Notes under the pieces: model-generated
Databases searched by the model: none
The model's input: only the letters and a program-made list of their open reading frames with translations
Told to the model about the DNA's origin: nothing
Translations under genes and position numbers: made by a program
Part shown: positions 44,186-57,216 of the stretch, piece by piece
Layout: each line of letters opens with the position of its first letter
How positions within the stretch are numbered: position 1 is the stretch's first letter
NCBI GenBank assembly: GCA_905221605.1
Contig: CAJNDS010002693.1
Coordinates: 214,782-278,781 of the forward strand
Reading direction: 5' to 3'
Length of the DNA: 64,000 bases
DNA from: Symbiodinium natans
Lineage: Eukaryota; Sar; Dinophyceae; Suessiales; Symbiodiniaceae

Positions 44186-47100
44186 AGAGTAATGACACCA
44201 AACCTGCGCAGGGCACCCAAGTGCGCCATTAAAAATTGTTTGAAGTACATCACCGATAACTGTGGTCGCCGAAGCGGCAAGGCTCATGCCCGGAGGTACT
44301 TCTTATTGGTGAAATTCCTCAGTAAAGCCGAAACCGCCCTGCGCGATGAGGCTCAACAGTTACGCCAGGTGTGTCTTCTTGGCACCTTAACTGTCTTGTA
44401 ATACCCGTCCGGAGAGGCGAACTGACCTTTCCAAAAGGCGAAGCTAAGTTCAAAACCAGTGTGCTGAGAGAGGGAACGTTTCACCTCAGTTGGTGTTCTG
44501 GTGGTGCTGCTTTTTGCTGTTCTCTTCGTGGTGATGCTCTTGCTCGCTAATCCGGAACACCTCTTGCAAGTTGCAAATCAGCTTTGCCTTCCCGACACTT
44601 TCCCTGCTTCTTGCCTGAAGACAACTGACTGCACAGTGGAAGACACCAAGACTGAAGTGCAGGTTCGTAACTAGCGCTTCTTATTTCGCTGCGGGAAGTG
44701 CCCATTCAGAATACCATCCGCAGTTCTCATTGAAGGACTTGCACGTTTCCGGGCGGCGATGCTCTGCCTGCTAGCAGTGCCACCGCGACAGCTGGTGACA
44801 CATTCACTTGAAGGTGTGTTTGCCTTGTCCATCCGCGAGCGTGTTAATGCGCATTGAAGGCAAGGAGCAACCCTCCACCACGCTATGCTGGGAACTTGGC
44901 TGTTTTGGACTCCTTGAATGTCTCCGACCCTCCACTTGGATGCGGTGACTGGCAAGGCACACCGTTTCCGTTGGCGCATACAACGTGTGCCGGTCGTGGC
45001 ATGTTCACCATAAAGGGAGCTTTTCGAAATGGATGGCGGTTTTGTTTTCTGGCAATTGCGCCCGCATTTTGCGTTGGTGTTGCCGGTACTCTCAAGCGGA
45101 ATGTTAGAATGGTGCTGGACTGGCTTGAGCAGCCTTGGAATTGGAAGCCGATCTCTAGGATGCACCTTTTGCGTATAAGGTAGCTAGCAGTGGTGTGTTG
45201 CGGATTGGCAGCACGTTGCTTGGGATTGCACAATGGCGCCAAGGCAAAGCAGGTATCTGCCGATGCTTGCCTTGATGTTTGATAGAAAAGGCTGTCGGGC
45301 TTGAAGAACCGGTTTTGGATGAAGTAATCGAAAGTCAAGGCAGATTGCCTTGAATGTAAGAGGCAGGCGTCTGCCTGTGTTTGAACCATGATGGTGGCTG
45401 CCTCGGACACTGGGCTTTTCCTCACGTTTTGCTCCTTCCCTCTCCTCTTGGGGCCTCGTGTTTTGGGGTGGGGGGTTGGAGGGGTGGCCCTTTCACGATT
45501 TCACCGCTCGCCGTTGCCGAGCATGTAGAGTTTCTTTGGTATCCCTGTTTCTTTGATGTCCGCATTTGTTGCCTCGACCTGCTCGCGATTGGTGCAGAGC
45601 AGCTAAGGACATTTGCGATCTTCTTTCGGTTGTCTCCGTTCTCCGAGATCGGCGTCTTCCGGTGTCTACATTTCCCCCGGACGGCAGTGTTTTTGCTGCT
45701 TTTTTCCTTGGTTGTATGGTTGTAAGACTATGTAGCCATAGCTGTCCTTGCCGTTTTTTCTTCGTAGGTCTTACGCATATCCCCTACAGCCCGGACAATG
45801 CAATTTTTTTGCTGAGAATCCCACAAGGAGTCCCACCAAGCACCCCTGGAGCGCCGCCCAAGGGAATTATTTTCTGATTTTTGAACCCAAAAGGATATTA
45901 AACATAATGTTTTTATTAAGGTCCTAAGGGGAGTATAGACTATATCACAGCACTGAGTGGGCCGAAGCATAGGATATGGTGCACTTTGGAAACTTATGAT
46001 GTAGCTGTTGTTACGTCGTGCTAGTTGAATACTTAAGAGTGCATGCTGCGGCACCTGCCACCATTTTTTGCCGGATGTGTGAGAATCAACTTTGTAGTCA
46101 GATTTGTAGTGTGATGGTCCAGTTGCATAGCGTCTCTCTTCACCTTCTTCCCGGTATCTGTCTGCTGATGCGCCAGTAAGCGGCTTTTTCAGAGTGTAGA
46201 TGTGCTTGCGTTGCACCGTTCTACGCATGGCCGAATGTCCCTTTCTCCGTTTGCGTTTGCTGTAAGGGCATGTCCACATTGTCGTAACTCACCTTCACGC
46301 CTTGCATGATCTACCTTGCCACTCCTCCTTGTGAACGCCGTGATTGCAGGAATACACGCAGGGACGACAAAGTCACAGCATCAAAACCTTTTTTTTAGAA
46401 ACACACTTTCTTGCATCTGTTGGTATGGATTCTTCTTTAGATTTTGAGTTCGCAGCAACGGCTGCAGCTCAGTGGTCCGGGTGGTAGACCAAGCAGTAGA
46501 CAGCCTCGGGTCCTTTTGGTATGCCTTGCCGATTTCGGCGTTTTTGGCGGCTCTTTTCGAAACGAACGAGAGTAGCGCGGTACAGGATAGTTGGCTGAGG
46601 TATGCCAGAACCTTGTGTCCCCATCCCGTATGCATGCACGTGCAAGCTACAAGTTCTCATGGTCACATAAACCATTGCACAGGATCACGATGTGAAGCTG
46701 AACATGCTGTCGAATTGCCCTGTGCTGCCAGAAGTAGCAATACTGCTGCTGACATCACGGCTCGTCCTCATCGTATCAACAGCATGAGCGGATGTGTTTG
46801 TATTTTGTTACTCATGTCTTCACGAGTTGCTAGCGCTTGTTGTAGAGCCACATGACGATGAGCAACATGACCTCAGCCTATGTGTAGCGTTTTGTGCGCA
46901 AGACTCGTATGACCCTGACTATCCTCTTGCACTCCCTCAGGCCCCCGGAACTTGAGGTAAAAAAGCCCGCGGCTTGTTGAGCACATTCGTTTCAACAGCA
47001 GCTGAACGGCATTCGCTGATGCCTCAGATGGGCGTGAGTGGTGTTTGGATGTTTGGCACATGGCTTCGGCTTGAAAATGGCTGCTAGTAGTTGAGGCTTT

Positions 47101-47547
47101 CTGAAAGAAAAGGGTTTGTTTTGGCGGCGTGGTTTGTTTAAGAGGATCTATTTTTTTCCATTCTATTCGGGTAGCAAAGACGGGCCAAGAACCAGGTAGT
47201 TTCTTCAGGCACGCCAAGCTTGTGGGCTTAAGGTTTACGGTTGCAGTCTGTCATGCGGCGCTGCAGAAGTTTCTGATGGCCCTTGCGGTGCGAAGACAGC
47301 AGGTTATGGTTTTGGGGATTTGGTTTGGGGCTACGGCTTGTGGCTTAACTAGTGTTTCATTCGGAGCCAGTGACTAACTATGGTTGCTGAGGTTGACACC
47401 ATGTCGCACGCGACGTGCTCCTATTGGCCTGGTCCAGCTGCACGTTCATCGACAGAGTTGACCATTCTGAAAAGATGGCTGAAGCTTAAACATCTCACGT
47501 TTTTGATTGTAAGCAAATCCTGGAAATCTAGCACCCTGAGGGCGAAC
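44186..47547. other. Intergenic stretch upstream of the DRC11 gene
   Basis: Several open frames of up to about 180 codons on both strands, none with recognisable content. A phrase at 43888-43915 (GGTTTTGTTCTCTGGCA...CGCATTTTGCG) recurs in changed form at 45037-45074. No array, RNA gene or clear promoter seen. Confidence 0.4.
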
Positions 47548-47624
47548 ATGCCTCGCAGGTACCAAAACAAATGGGTGGAGTGCATGCAGGAGCTCATGGA
47601 GCAGGCGTTTGCAAGCAACGGGAA
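47548..47624 (+). CDS. IQCA1/DRC11: DRC11 exon 1 (start codon)
   Basis: ATG 47548 begins MPRRYQNKWVECMQELMEQA, fitting the N-terminus of IQCA1-type proteins (Y-x-x-x-W-x-x-x-Q-x-x-L). The same frame is open upstream, but nothing there looks conserved. The 3' boundary is uncertain. Confidence 0.6.
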
Positions 47625-48029
47625 GTGTCCGTTGAGTGAGTTCACCTCTTAGTCGGTTTAGCCGGCACGTGCGTGTATGGCATGTGGTTTCCTCTGATTC
47701 AGAGTTTAGGGCGCGGGGTTTAGAGCTTACATAGTCCACTGGCCTCGCTCGGTCTCAGTCTTTGTAGGTAAGGTACCTCATGGCAAGCGCGCAGCATACG
47801 CTCACCCATGTCAACATATGTCAAGACTCTGAAAAAGGCTACGAGCGTTCAACCCTCTGTGGCAAACGCCATCATCTACGTGCTGTTGATGCTGCACACA
47901 GACATCTGCTTTTAGGGTGGCAACACATCCTTGTACTGTCAACCCCTCTCCCCGACCCCCGAAACCCTGAAACTCTAGCGAAGCGGTAGTAGCCTCGTAG
48001 CTGCAGTTTCATCATGGAGAAGCCCCTAA

Positions 48030-48222
48030 AACCTCAACCCTAATCCTAAACCCTAAACCCTAAACCCTAAACCCTAAACCCTAAAACCCTAAACCCTAAA
48101 CCCTAAACCCTAAACCCTAAACCCTAAACCCTAAACCCTAAACCCTAAACCCTGAACCCTGAACCCTGAACCCTAAACCCTAAACCCTAAACCCTAAACC
48201 CTAAACCTCAGCCCTAAACCCT
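48030..48222 (+). repeat. CCCTAAA array, about 25 units
   Basis: Nearly pure CCCTAAA, the longest uninterrupted telomere-type array of the window. It is intronic. Confidence 0.95.
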
Positions 48223-48252
48223 ATGTGAAACGTCGAGTTTGGGTTCTCGAGT

Positions 48253-48330
48253 CTCATTGCGGAGGTGCAAATTGAGTACCTGCCCGTGGATGCGAAGGAG
48301 ACTTGCGCACAAGCTTTTGCCTTCCAAGCC
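48253..48330 (+). CDS. Possible DRC11 exon 2
   Basis: Reads IAEVQIEYLPVDAKETCAQA. The position between exon 1 and the YLQIYR exon suits DRC11, but no family match was recognised. Confidence 0.3.
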
Positions 48331-49371
48331 TCGGGGCAAACCCTAATAAGAGGGTTAAACCCTCTTCTTGTTTTTACAAACATTCCTTTGCTAGTGGTTT
48401 TTGAAAACCCCTCTTCTGGTAGGGTTTTTCAAAACCCTCTTCTGCTCTCTGAAAGACGCAAGCCCGAAGCCTCTGAATCTAATGCCAAGCGTACCCTCAA
48501 GCGAACCGTTTAGCATTTCCGCCTTGAGTTGTTCAGAAAGGCTAAACATCACTGGTGTCCATGCTGGGAAAGCCCAGACTCCTTGGGACCGCAAATCCTA
48601 AATCCTCGGAGCTCCGTGTGTAGCTCCAAAATTCTACACCGCAAAGCCCTAAGCCCAAAGCCCCTAAGCCCCACGACCCTTAACCCACAGACCCTTAAAC
48701 CCCAAAACCCGAAATTCAAACTGCTCTAAACATTGCACCCCAAATAAACATCAATCCTATGATAAGGCCCGCCCAACCACATACCGTACCCCCCTGTCCC
48801 CCCCACGACCTCAAAGCCTTAAGCCCTAAGCCCGAAGCCCGAAGCCCCAATAAGCCTGAAGAATCCGTATTTTCGGAAAGTCCGATGGCGAGGAGAACGG
48901 GCAGCACTTCGAACCAGGGCCATCACCCCATTGTTTCAGGGTTTTTCATAGTTTGGGTTTGAGTCGGTTTGAGGTTTAGGGTTCCTTTTTTGAGGCATGC
49001 TTGTTTGATGTTTACGAAACCGGAGACCCCGAGATTCATCCCTGTGTGTGCATCCTCTTCGATGGGGTTCAGGGTTCAGGGTTCGGGGTTCGGGGTTCAG
49101 GGTTCAAGGTCAAGTGAAGATTTTCTGCGGCTGTTCATCGGGCAGAGTTCGACTTCTTTTTCGATAGCCGCGAGCCACGATCGGAAACCCTAACCTTCTT
49201 CAGCAAAACGGGGGACCGTGAGAGCTGTTTTTTTTTTGCTTTTTCGATTTTTGTCTACCATGGTGTCCCATATATATATATATCCAAATTAATGGGTTCT
49301 GAAGTATGGGCTCTTGGGTTTGAAAAGCTTCTGAAGGGTCCATGTGAAGGTACCATGTAAGCTACCCCAAG

Positions 49372-49424
49372 ACGAGGTTCCAGCACTTCGCACTCCTGTA
49401 CATCAAGTACTTGCAGATCTACAG
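49372..49424 (+). CDS. IQCA1/DRC11: DRC11 exon, HFALLYIKYLQIYR
   Basis: Reads TRFQHFALLYIKYLQIYR. It ends TACAG followed by GCATCG. Joined to the next exon (GAAGCTAG) it restores the Arg codon AG|G and the hallmark string YLQIYR-KLEECHDQ, so this intron is GC-AG. Confidence 0.75.
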
Positions 49425-50520
49425 GCATCGGGCATGCCACCAATCGCGCTTGAGGAACTAGGTGGGACTTTACTACAACTTTATCACTTTATAAGTTTCG
49501 GGTTCCTCTAATTTCATATCAAGGGAGCTAAAAGTTAAACTTGTATTGGGGGGTTCAAGAGCAACCAAGGGAAGTGGGGCAGAGTGGTACTGGAAGGTTT
49601 CTGGGTACTTCTAGGCGCAAGCAGAACTGCACTTGTAAGCATGCTTCACTCCTCTAAGTAGGTTAGAAGTATAGTTGTATTTTGGGGTGCACCTCCAAGT
49701 AGAGCAAATTCGGAAGAACGCCAAGCAGGTCCTGGCGTCAGTGCCCTCTAAACCCGAAGCCCCAAATCCTAAATCCTAAATCCTAAACCCACAACCCAAA
49801 CCGCAAACCCCAAGCCCCAAACCCAAAACCCAAACCCTACACCCTAAACACTAAACCCATGAAGGACTGTTAGTTTAAGGGGGAACATCCCAACCCTAAT
49901 CCCACACCCAAAACCCAAACGCCCCACGTGAAGACCAGAGCCGGAGCCTCTGAGCTTTCACCAAGCAGACCTGATCTTTCCGGCTTGGGGCTTGGGGGCT
50001 GAAACCGTAACCCTTAAACCTAAACCCTCAACCCCAAAAACCCTAAACCCTAAACCCTAAACCCTCAACCCTAAACCCTAAACCCCAAACCCCAAACCCT
50101 AAGCTCTAAGCCGTAAGCCCTGAAGCGAGGCTTTTGACCCGAAACCCGAATTCCTAGGCATTGAGCCCTGGGGGGGCCTTGAACCCCAAAGTAAACGTTC
50201 CAGGACGTTCTATCACAAGCCTTGGGGAAGGCATGAGTATGTCTGTGGTTTGGGGTTTAGGGTGTAGGGATAGTATACCATAGCAACTCTGAACCCCGCA
50301 ACGGGAATGTCTTGCTTCAAGGTTTCAGGAGGCACGTGCGGTTTGGGGTTTAGGGCCCCGGCTTCACTGATCCTGCCTGGGGTGAGGCTGATCATCTTCA
50401 AACCCGAAACTCTAAGCCAAGAACCCTGAACCCTGAAACCTGAACCCTAAACCCTAAACCCTAAACCCTAAGCCCTAAATCCTAAACCCTAAACCTTACC
50501 TTAGATGTAAACTCTGCCAG

Positions 50521-50581
50521 GAAGCTAGAGGAGTGCCACGACCAGATGGTGCACCCGCAAAAGCGCGGCAGCATCAAGAAG
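50521..50581 (+). CDS. IQCA1/DRC11: DRC11 exon, KLEECHDQMVHPQKRGSIKK
   Basis: Preceded by CTGCCAG and followed by GCTGGG (GC donor). The peptide KLEECHDQMVHPQKRGSIKK is the strongest single match to IQCA1. Confidence 0.85.
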
Positions 50582-50971
50582 GCTGGGCTGGGCAGCTGAA
50601 GCGGCAGCCTGGGCTGGGTTTAGGGTTTAGGGTTTAGGGTTTAGGGTTTAGGGTTTTAGGGTTTAGGGTTTAGTCTTTTGGGGTTTAGGGTTTAGGGTTT
50701 TGGGTCTAGGGTTTAGGGTTTAGGGTAGAGGGTCTGCCCAGATCTCCTGCCTTTAGTATGTCAAGCCCTGCAAGATATTAGAGTTATAGGATATACATGT
50801 TTATTCCGAACACCCCATTCCGATATTGCACATAAACTGCAGCAATATTTTGTATATAGTTCTATCGCAACATAGGACACGGTATTCTGCTCATGCGCCA
50901 GTTACAAGAGTCTGACACTCTGCCAAGCCTCACAGTGGTGGGCTTCTGGAAGTGGTCGGATGAGCTGGCAG

Positions 50972-51016
50972 GTCTTGAAGAGCACCATCATCCGAATCCT
51001 GGAACTCAAGGAGCAG
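50972..51016 (+). CDS. IQCA1/DRC11: DRC11 exon, VLKSTIIRILELKEQ
   Basis: Fifteen codons between CTGGCAG and GCGGCA. It joins in phase to the previous exon and matches the IQCA1 helix ending RILELK. Confidence 0.8.
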
Positions 51017-51841
51017 GCGGCATGTGGGGTATTGGGTTTAGGGATTTAGGTTTCGGGCTCAGGGGTTGGGGTTCGGGGGGTTTAGGGAGTGGAGTGTATA
51101 CGTGGAAGGACCTCGCACAAAGGCCCAACCCTTGAGCCTCAGACCCTTAGGCCCGAAACCTTAAACCCTTAGGCTCTGATTTCTCAAGCCCCTGGCACTT
51201 CATCCTACGCCCTGAAGCCTTCACCCCACACCCTCCAACCTTGAACCCCGTGCCCTAAACCCTAAACCCTAAACCCTAAACCCTAAACCTTAAATCCTAA
51301 ACCCCACACCCTAACTCTTTTCTGCATGGACCATTCCAGGACGGGCTTAAAGGTTGAATCCCCTGAAGCGCTGAAGTGGGCACACTGAGTGCTGGGTGTG
51401 GCTTGGAAGCTTAGCCATCAGGACTAAATGGGGGTTTGCGAAAATAGGGGACCCCACTATCGTCCCCGCCCAAACCGTAGGATTCCCTTATACCAAGAAC
51501 CCCAATAAGGGTACCCCTAATATCGTCAACCCCCAAATATGACCCCAGCCTTGCCGCTCTTCCTTCCTTCCTTCCTTCCGTCCCAAAGCTTGAATCCCAG
51601 AACCTTGCGGACCCTCAGCCTGAAACCCTCGACCCAGGACCCTACAGAATGCTAAGCCCTAAGCCCGAAACCCTAAACTCCCAACCCTAAACCCCAAACC
51701 CCAAACCCTAAATCCTAAGCCCCAAACCAACCCTAAACCCTAAACCCTAAACCCTAAACCCTAAACCCTAAACCCTAAACCCTAAACCCTAAACTCTCAA
51801 CCCTCAACCCTATACCCTAAACCCTAAGCCCGAAACCGCAG

Positions 51842-51892
51842 CTCATCACCTTCAACCTCCGGCCTCTCAACCGCTTCGTCGCCCTCGACGAG
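51842..51892 (+). CDS. IQCA1/DRC11: DRC11 exon, LITFNLRPLNRFVALDE
   Basis: Seventeen codons between ACCGCAG and GCCGGA, in phase on both sides. Sequence similarity to IQCA1 is weak here. Confidence 0.55.
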
Positions 51893-52696
51893 GCCGGAGG
51901 GGAGGGGGGGGCGGTTTTGGTTTGCTGGCTTAGGGTTTAGGGTTTAGGGTTTCGGGTTTAGGGTTTAGGGTTTAGGGTTTAGAGATGAGAGTTTAGGGTT
52001 TCGGGAGTTGAGGGTTTCAGGGTCTCAAGAGGGGTTTCAGGGTCTTAAGGGGTTTAGGGTTCAGGGAGTTGAAGGTTTCAGGGTCTTAAGGGTTTCGGCT
52101 TGAGGATTTTATGGGTTTCGGGTGTTTGGGGCTTGGGCTTCGGGGAGTCTACGGTGTGTCAGTGGTCAGCATTGAGCGTTTCATGGGGCTTACGATGTAG
52201 GGCAAACCCCAACACCGTAAGTCCCTAAACCTCGCAAGCGCCCCTCCAGAAATCTTAGGGAAGTTCCATGGTCCCTCAGTATGGTCCCCTTGCCTTTTTT
52301 AAAGGGGTATGGGCCCTTGGATTGTGCAGGGTATAGAAGGGGTATATACGGCCTCCCCCATTAAAGGGCGCATCTTAAGGACCATGCCACGACCCCCAAG
52401 ACAGAAGCAGCTTGAAAGAAAAGGGGCCTTCCGAGATTAGGGGGGTACCTTCTTGGGGTCCTTATGATACTGGAATCCCACTATTTGGGGCCCTAAATCC
52501 TAAACCCTAAATCCTAAACCCTAAACCCTAAACAATAAACTTTAAACCCTAAACCCTAAACCCAAACCCTAAACCCTCAACCCGAAACCCTAACCCTAAA
52601 CCCAAACCCTAAACCCTAAACCCTAAATCCTAAACCCTAAACCCTAAACCCTAAACCCTCAACCGAGGGGTCCCTTGTTTTCGTAAGCCCCCAGAG

Positions 52697-52756
52697 AACA
52701 ACCAAGCCCAGGTGCTAACGGACCTCAAGCTCAACCCGGAGACCGTAGAGTGGAAG
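52697..52756 (+). CDS. IQCA1/DRC11: DRC11 exon, NNQAQVLTDLKLNPETVEWK
   Basis: Twenty codons between CCAGAG and GCGCGC. The part VLTDLKLNPE matches the IQCA1 DLKL block. Confidence 0.7.
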
Positions 52757-53369
52757 GCGCGCTTCCTTTTTTTATTTATATTTTTATATTTTTGAAGTTT
52801 TTTTGTGTTTTATTTTCTTTCCTTTGTTGTTACTTTAGTTGTTTTTTGGTGGTTTTGCCCTTAGCGCTTTGAAAGGTTTAGGGCTTTGGGGTTTGTTATT
52901 TTTTTTGGGCCTATGGTTTTTAGATGATTTCATATGCGAGAACATACCGTAGTGCACTAGAGTGTGCCTTACATGCTGGTACGGGTCTATAGTAAATATA
53001 CTGTAACTATAACAACAAGATGTTTACGGGGTTCTTAAGGGAGGGGGAGTTCAAAGGGGTAGGTACCTGGGGAACGTTAGAGGGAAGCCTGGGGAGCCTT
53101 CAGGGAGTAGTGGGGAGTCTTAGAGAACCTTGTGTTACATACCTCGCTTGAACCACCCCCTCCCCTAAGAACCCTATAGTAGTATAACAAACAAGACCAT
53201 AGCGACACACTATGACCATTGGGATGTTCCCCCCCCTATACTACCAGTCCTTAGTAGGGGATTATAATAGGGGGTGCTAGAATTCCTTTTCAGGACTCTT
53301 TGTATAAGGGGGAACCTCCCAAACCCCATAATACTCTAACAAGCAAGACGTTGTTGACCCTCCAAGGTT

Positions 53370-53480
53370 CCCCTAAGCCTCTAAACCTCTAAAACCTCTA
53401 AACCTCTAAAACCTCTAAAACCTCTAAAACCTCTAAAACCTCTAAAACCTCTAAAACCTCTAAAACCTCTAAACCTCCAA
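53370..53480 (+). repeat. CCTCTAAAA tandem repeat
   Basis: About ten units of ACCTCTAAA(A), a variant of the CCCTAAA theme, near the acceptor end of the intron. Confidence 0.9.
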
Positions 53481-53547
53481 ACCTCTAAAACCCTCTAAAC
53501 CCCTAAACCCTACACCGCAACCCTAAACAGCCAAATTCAGCTCCCAG

Positions 53548-53635
53548 GTGCCCCGCTACTTCCTGGATGGCAAGGAGTGCCGTGAGGAGATCGAGGACAA
53601 GCAGCACAAGATCGACCACTGCCGGGCAGCCCAGG
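53548..53635 (+). CDS. IQCA1/DRC11: DRC11 exon, VPRYFLDGKEC...
   Basis: Starts after CTCCCAG; reads VPRYFLDGKECREEIEDKQH then KIDHCRAAQ. It ends in phase 1 before GTCGTT (GT donor), matching the GG start of the next exon. The P-[KR]-Y-F-L string is typical of IQCA1. Confidence 0.75.
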
Positions 53636-54023
53636 GTCGTTGACTGGCTGGCTTCGTAGGGAATATGAGGGAATTTGGGGGGCCCTATTATACTCCCTTT
53701 AAAGACTCCCTTAGAGAGTAGAGGGAATCTGGGGGCCCTATTATACTCCCTTTAAGGAATTCCCTCAAAGGGTATACATAGGGCCCTTATATACTCCCTT
53801 GAAAGACTCCCTACCAAAGGGGTATACATAAAGCCCCTCATCTTCGCCCCCTTTTGAGGGGCTTCTTCTCGGACTTCGGGCCCAGGCTTTGAAATCCCAA
53901 ACCCTGAGGCCCTCGAGCCCTACACCCGAAACCCTAAACCCTAGAACCTTAAACCCTAAACCCTACACCCTACACCCTAAATCCTTTGAACCCCTAGAAC
54001 CCTAAAACCCTCTTTGGTTCCAG

Positions 54024-54088
54024 GGCTGGGCGTCTTCGGCATGTCTCTCGATCCCGACGACCTGCTGGACAAGAAGGACCCCTTTGAG
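54024..54088 (+). CDS. IQCA1/DRC11: DRC11 exon, LGVFGMSLDPDDLL...
   Basis: Starts after GTTCCAG and reads LGVFGMSLDPDDLLDKKDPF plus E, ending before GCGGCG. It is in phase with the exons on both sides. Confidence 0.65.
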
Positions 54089-55111
54089 GCGGCGTCTTCG
54101 TTCCTGCTGAGTTGGCTCCCTTCAGGGTTTTCCGTGGGTTTGTTGCTCGTTGTTTTTGTTGATTTTCAGGGTTGCTCTTTGTCTTGGGGGGAGGTGGGGG
54201 GGCGGGAGGGGACGGCGAGGGGCTTAAACCCCAAACTCTCCACCCTAAACCCCAAACCCTCAACCCTAAACCCTAAACCGCAAACCCTCAATGCTGCTCT
54301 TGGCTCATGGGTGGCTCATGCTCCTTTTCTATGGTCCCGGGGAGGCCCCAAAACCTGACAGGTCGGGTTGACGACGGATCAGGCGGTGTGGCGCCCAGAT
54401 GAGGGTCTACTTGGAGGTTTAGGGGTACTTAGTAACCCTAAACCCTAAACCCTAAACCCTAAACCCTAAACCCTAAACCCTAAACCCTATGGTTTGGGGT
54501 TTCGGGTTTAGGGGTTTCGGGGTTTATGCATGCTATCCCTGCGGACATCCCAGGTGCGTCCACGGCTGAGACAACTAGCCCTTTAACCCAAACGCTCAAC
54601 CCTAAACCCTAAACCCTAAAGCCTAAACCCTAAACCCTAAACTCCCCACCTAAGTCGAGGCAATTCAGGCTTAGGCTCCAAAAAATAGTTTAAGAACCTC
54701 ACTTCTGCTCAGGAGGCTCAGTGGCAGGTGTTCCTAAAACATTGGGTTTGGGGGTTTCGGCCGGGTTTAAGGGTTTGGGGTTAAGGGTTTAGGGGATGCA
54801 GGGTTGAGGACTTAACGGCTGTAGGCGGCGTAGTTTTCGCATAACCGCAGGCCCCTAGGATTCTCGGTCCATAGCCCGATCTAAATACCTCTTGCGGAAG
54901 GCTTATAGGACGCGCCCTGCTTGGGAAATCCTTCCTGAAGCTCTCCCGAACAACTCTGGACACACGCACACCTGCCTAAACCCTCAGCCCGAAGCCCTAA
55001 ACCCTTAACGCCTAGAAGCTCCCAACTCCTATGCTCCAAACCCTACCACCCACATCCCTAAACCCCTAAAACCCCCCCTAAGCCCTAAGAAAGCCCTCCA
55101 TGGATTCCGAG

Positions 55112-55132
55112 GTCGCCATCATCCAGAAAAAC
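55112..55132 (+). CDS. IQCA1/DRC11: DRC11 micro-exon, VAIIQKN
   Basis: Seven codons after TTCCGAG. If the donor is GAGCCT (a GA donor), it joins the next exon as VAIIQKN-ERGRMN, which matches the first IQ-type motif of IQCA1. A longer exon ending after GAG is an alternative. Confidence 0.5.
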
Positions 55133-56410
55133 GAGCCTTGGCTGGGTTTAGGGTTTAGGGGTTTAGGGTTTAGGTTTTAGGGTTTAGGGTCGCTTCTGTA
55201 GGATTTAGGGCTTTGGGTTCTGGGGTTCTTGCCAGAGTTTGGGGTTTTGGGTTTTCGGGCTTAGGGTTTTTCGGGTTTGGGGTTCAGGGCCTGGGCCTGG
55301 GGCTTTCGGGATGAAGGACTTCAGAGTTCTGCGGCTGTGATGGTGCTTTTTTAGCCCACCCTCGGTCTGGGCCACGAAGTATCCTTACTCGCCTGTCCGA
55401 CAATGGCCGGGCTGTAGAGTGTGGATGTTTGAAGATTATTGTTTTTTGTTCGTCCGGGGTTGGGGGGTGTGGATTAGGACTTAGGCTTTTGACGTTGGGT
55501 GCGCGGCCAGTTCAGGGATGTTGAGGGGTTGGCCAAGGAGTTGGGGTTTGATGTAGTGGTGCAGGGTGTTCGAGGGTGGCTCTGTGATTTTATCCCCTAA
55601 ACCCTAAGCCCTAAGCCTTGGGATGTTTCCCCTTATACTAACAGTCCTGAATAGGGATTATGGTGCCCCCCCTACTATAATCCCTGCGAAGGACGGCTTG
55701 TTTTAGTGGGAAGATCCCGACCTAAAACCCTGAACCCTAAACGTATGGGTTGTTGAGCTTACGGCCTTTCTGCTTTCGGATATCCGGCTTTTTTAGTCCA
55801 AGGTTGCAGGGCTGAACCCGGTTTCTCGGGATCCTAGACTCATGAAACGTAAAGTCTGTATCTGAATCCCTGAACGCTCAATAGATGAAGTCCTGAACGC
55901 TAGATCCGAAAATCCTAAACCCAAAAGCCTAGACCCTAAACCCTAAACCCTAAACCCTAAACCCTAAACCCTATACCCTAAACCCTAAACTCTAAGCCCT
56001 AAACCCTAAACCCTAACTTAATAGCTGTGGTTATCCCACTGAGAAGTCCTCTAGCTGTAGTATGGGGGTTTCCAAACTTAGGGGAACCTTTTTGGGGTCC
56101 TAAGGGGATCCTACAATTTGGGGGTCTATCTTTAGGTGTCCTGTAGTTTCGCTTGTTGCTTGCCCCTTTCCTCCCTCATAAGCAGTTGAGTGAACCACTT
56201 GCAAGAAGGGACTTGCTTCTGCGCAGTCCCCTCGATTCTTACTTAAGAGTTTCATGGGTAACTCTGGCCCAATTCTAGTTGTAGATATAAGCCAAGTATA
56301 AGCCCCCCCCGAGTCCCGAATATGGGTGGCTATACTTGGGTGACAAGTGCAGTGGTTTTCCTGCGTCCCTTGAACCTTCAAGCAAACGTTTCGCCTCCAA
56401 GCCGCCCCAG

Positions 56411-56446
56411 GAGCGGGGGCGCATGAACATTGTGAAAGCTGCCCGG
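56411..56446 (+). CDS. IQCA1/DRC11: DRC11 exon, ERGRMNIVKAAR
   Basis: Twelve codons after CGCCCCAG; followed by GGCCTGG. Fits the segment after the first IQ-type motif. Confidence 0.55.
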
Positions 56447-57216
56447 GGCCTGGTGTGGGTTAGGGTTTAGGGTTTCGGACTCAGGGTTTAGGGTTTTGGG
56501 GGCTGCGAGGGGCCATGCGATATACTACTGGCGTAGTCTCTACAAGTAAGCCCTGAACCCCTAGACCCTAAACCCTAAACCCTAAACCCTAAACCCTGCT
56601 GAGAATTATTCGGACCCCGGAGTTTGGTCGAGGACCCCCTGCTAAGGACTGTTAGTATGGGGGGGAACATCCCGACTTCAACCCTTCAAAAGACCTAAGC
56701 CCGAAGCTCTAAACCTCAAGAACCTCGCCCATGAGAGGGCCTGTGTGGCTTGGGAGGTAGAGGTGCGACCTAAGTTCCAGGCAGCCCCATGGGCACAGGA
56801 CCTCAAGGATGTCGTTGGAGCAGTTCTCAAAACGATGGTCTCTGCGCCAAGTTCCTATGATCATGCCGCATTCTCGGGCGGGGCGATTGGGATTCATGTC
56901 GAGTTCGCCCTCCCAAACCAGCACCGCCTAGCAAATCTAGGCCCTCCCCCCCCAAGAAAAAACAAACATGCGTGAGGAACGTGGACGCGGGGGATTCGGC
57001 TGCCAGTTGCTCCAAATCGTAAGGCCCTAGCGTCCACGGGGGTCCTGGGGTTTAGGGTTTTGGGGGTTGTGGGGTGTTAGGGTTGTAGGATTTTAGGGCC
57101 TTAGGGTTTTCGGGCTTTACGGTTTGAGGGTCGCAGGGTTGTGGGTGTTTAGGGGTTTAGGGCTTTAGGTTTCCCCTACAGCCTAGGCCTAGGCCTAAGC
57201 CTCATATCCCGCCAAG

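Noticed and set aside
48030-48222. CCCTAAA array as a true telomere
   Set aside because: It is internal, bounded by coding exons of one gene on both sides, and its orientation alternates with other arrays nearby.
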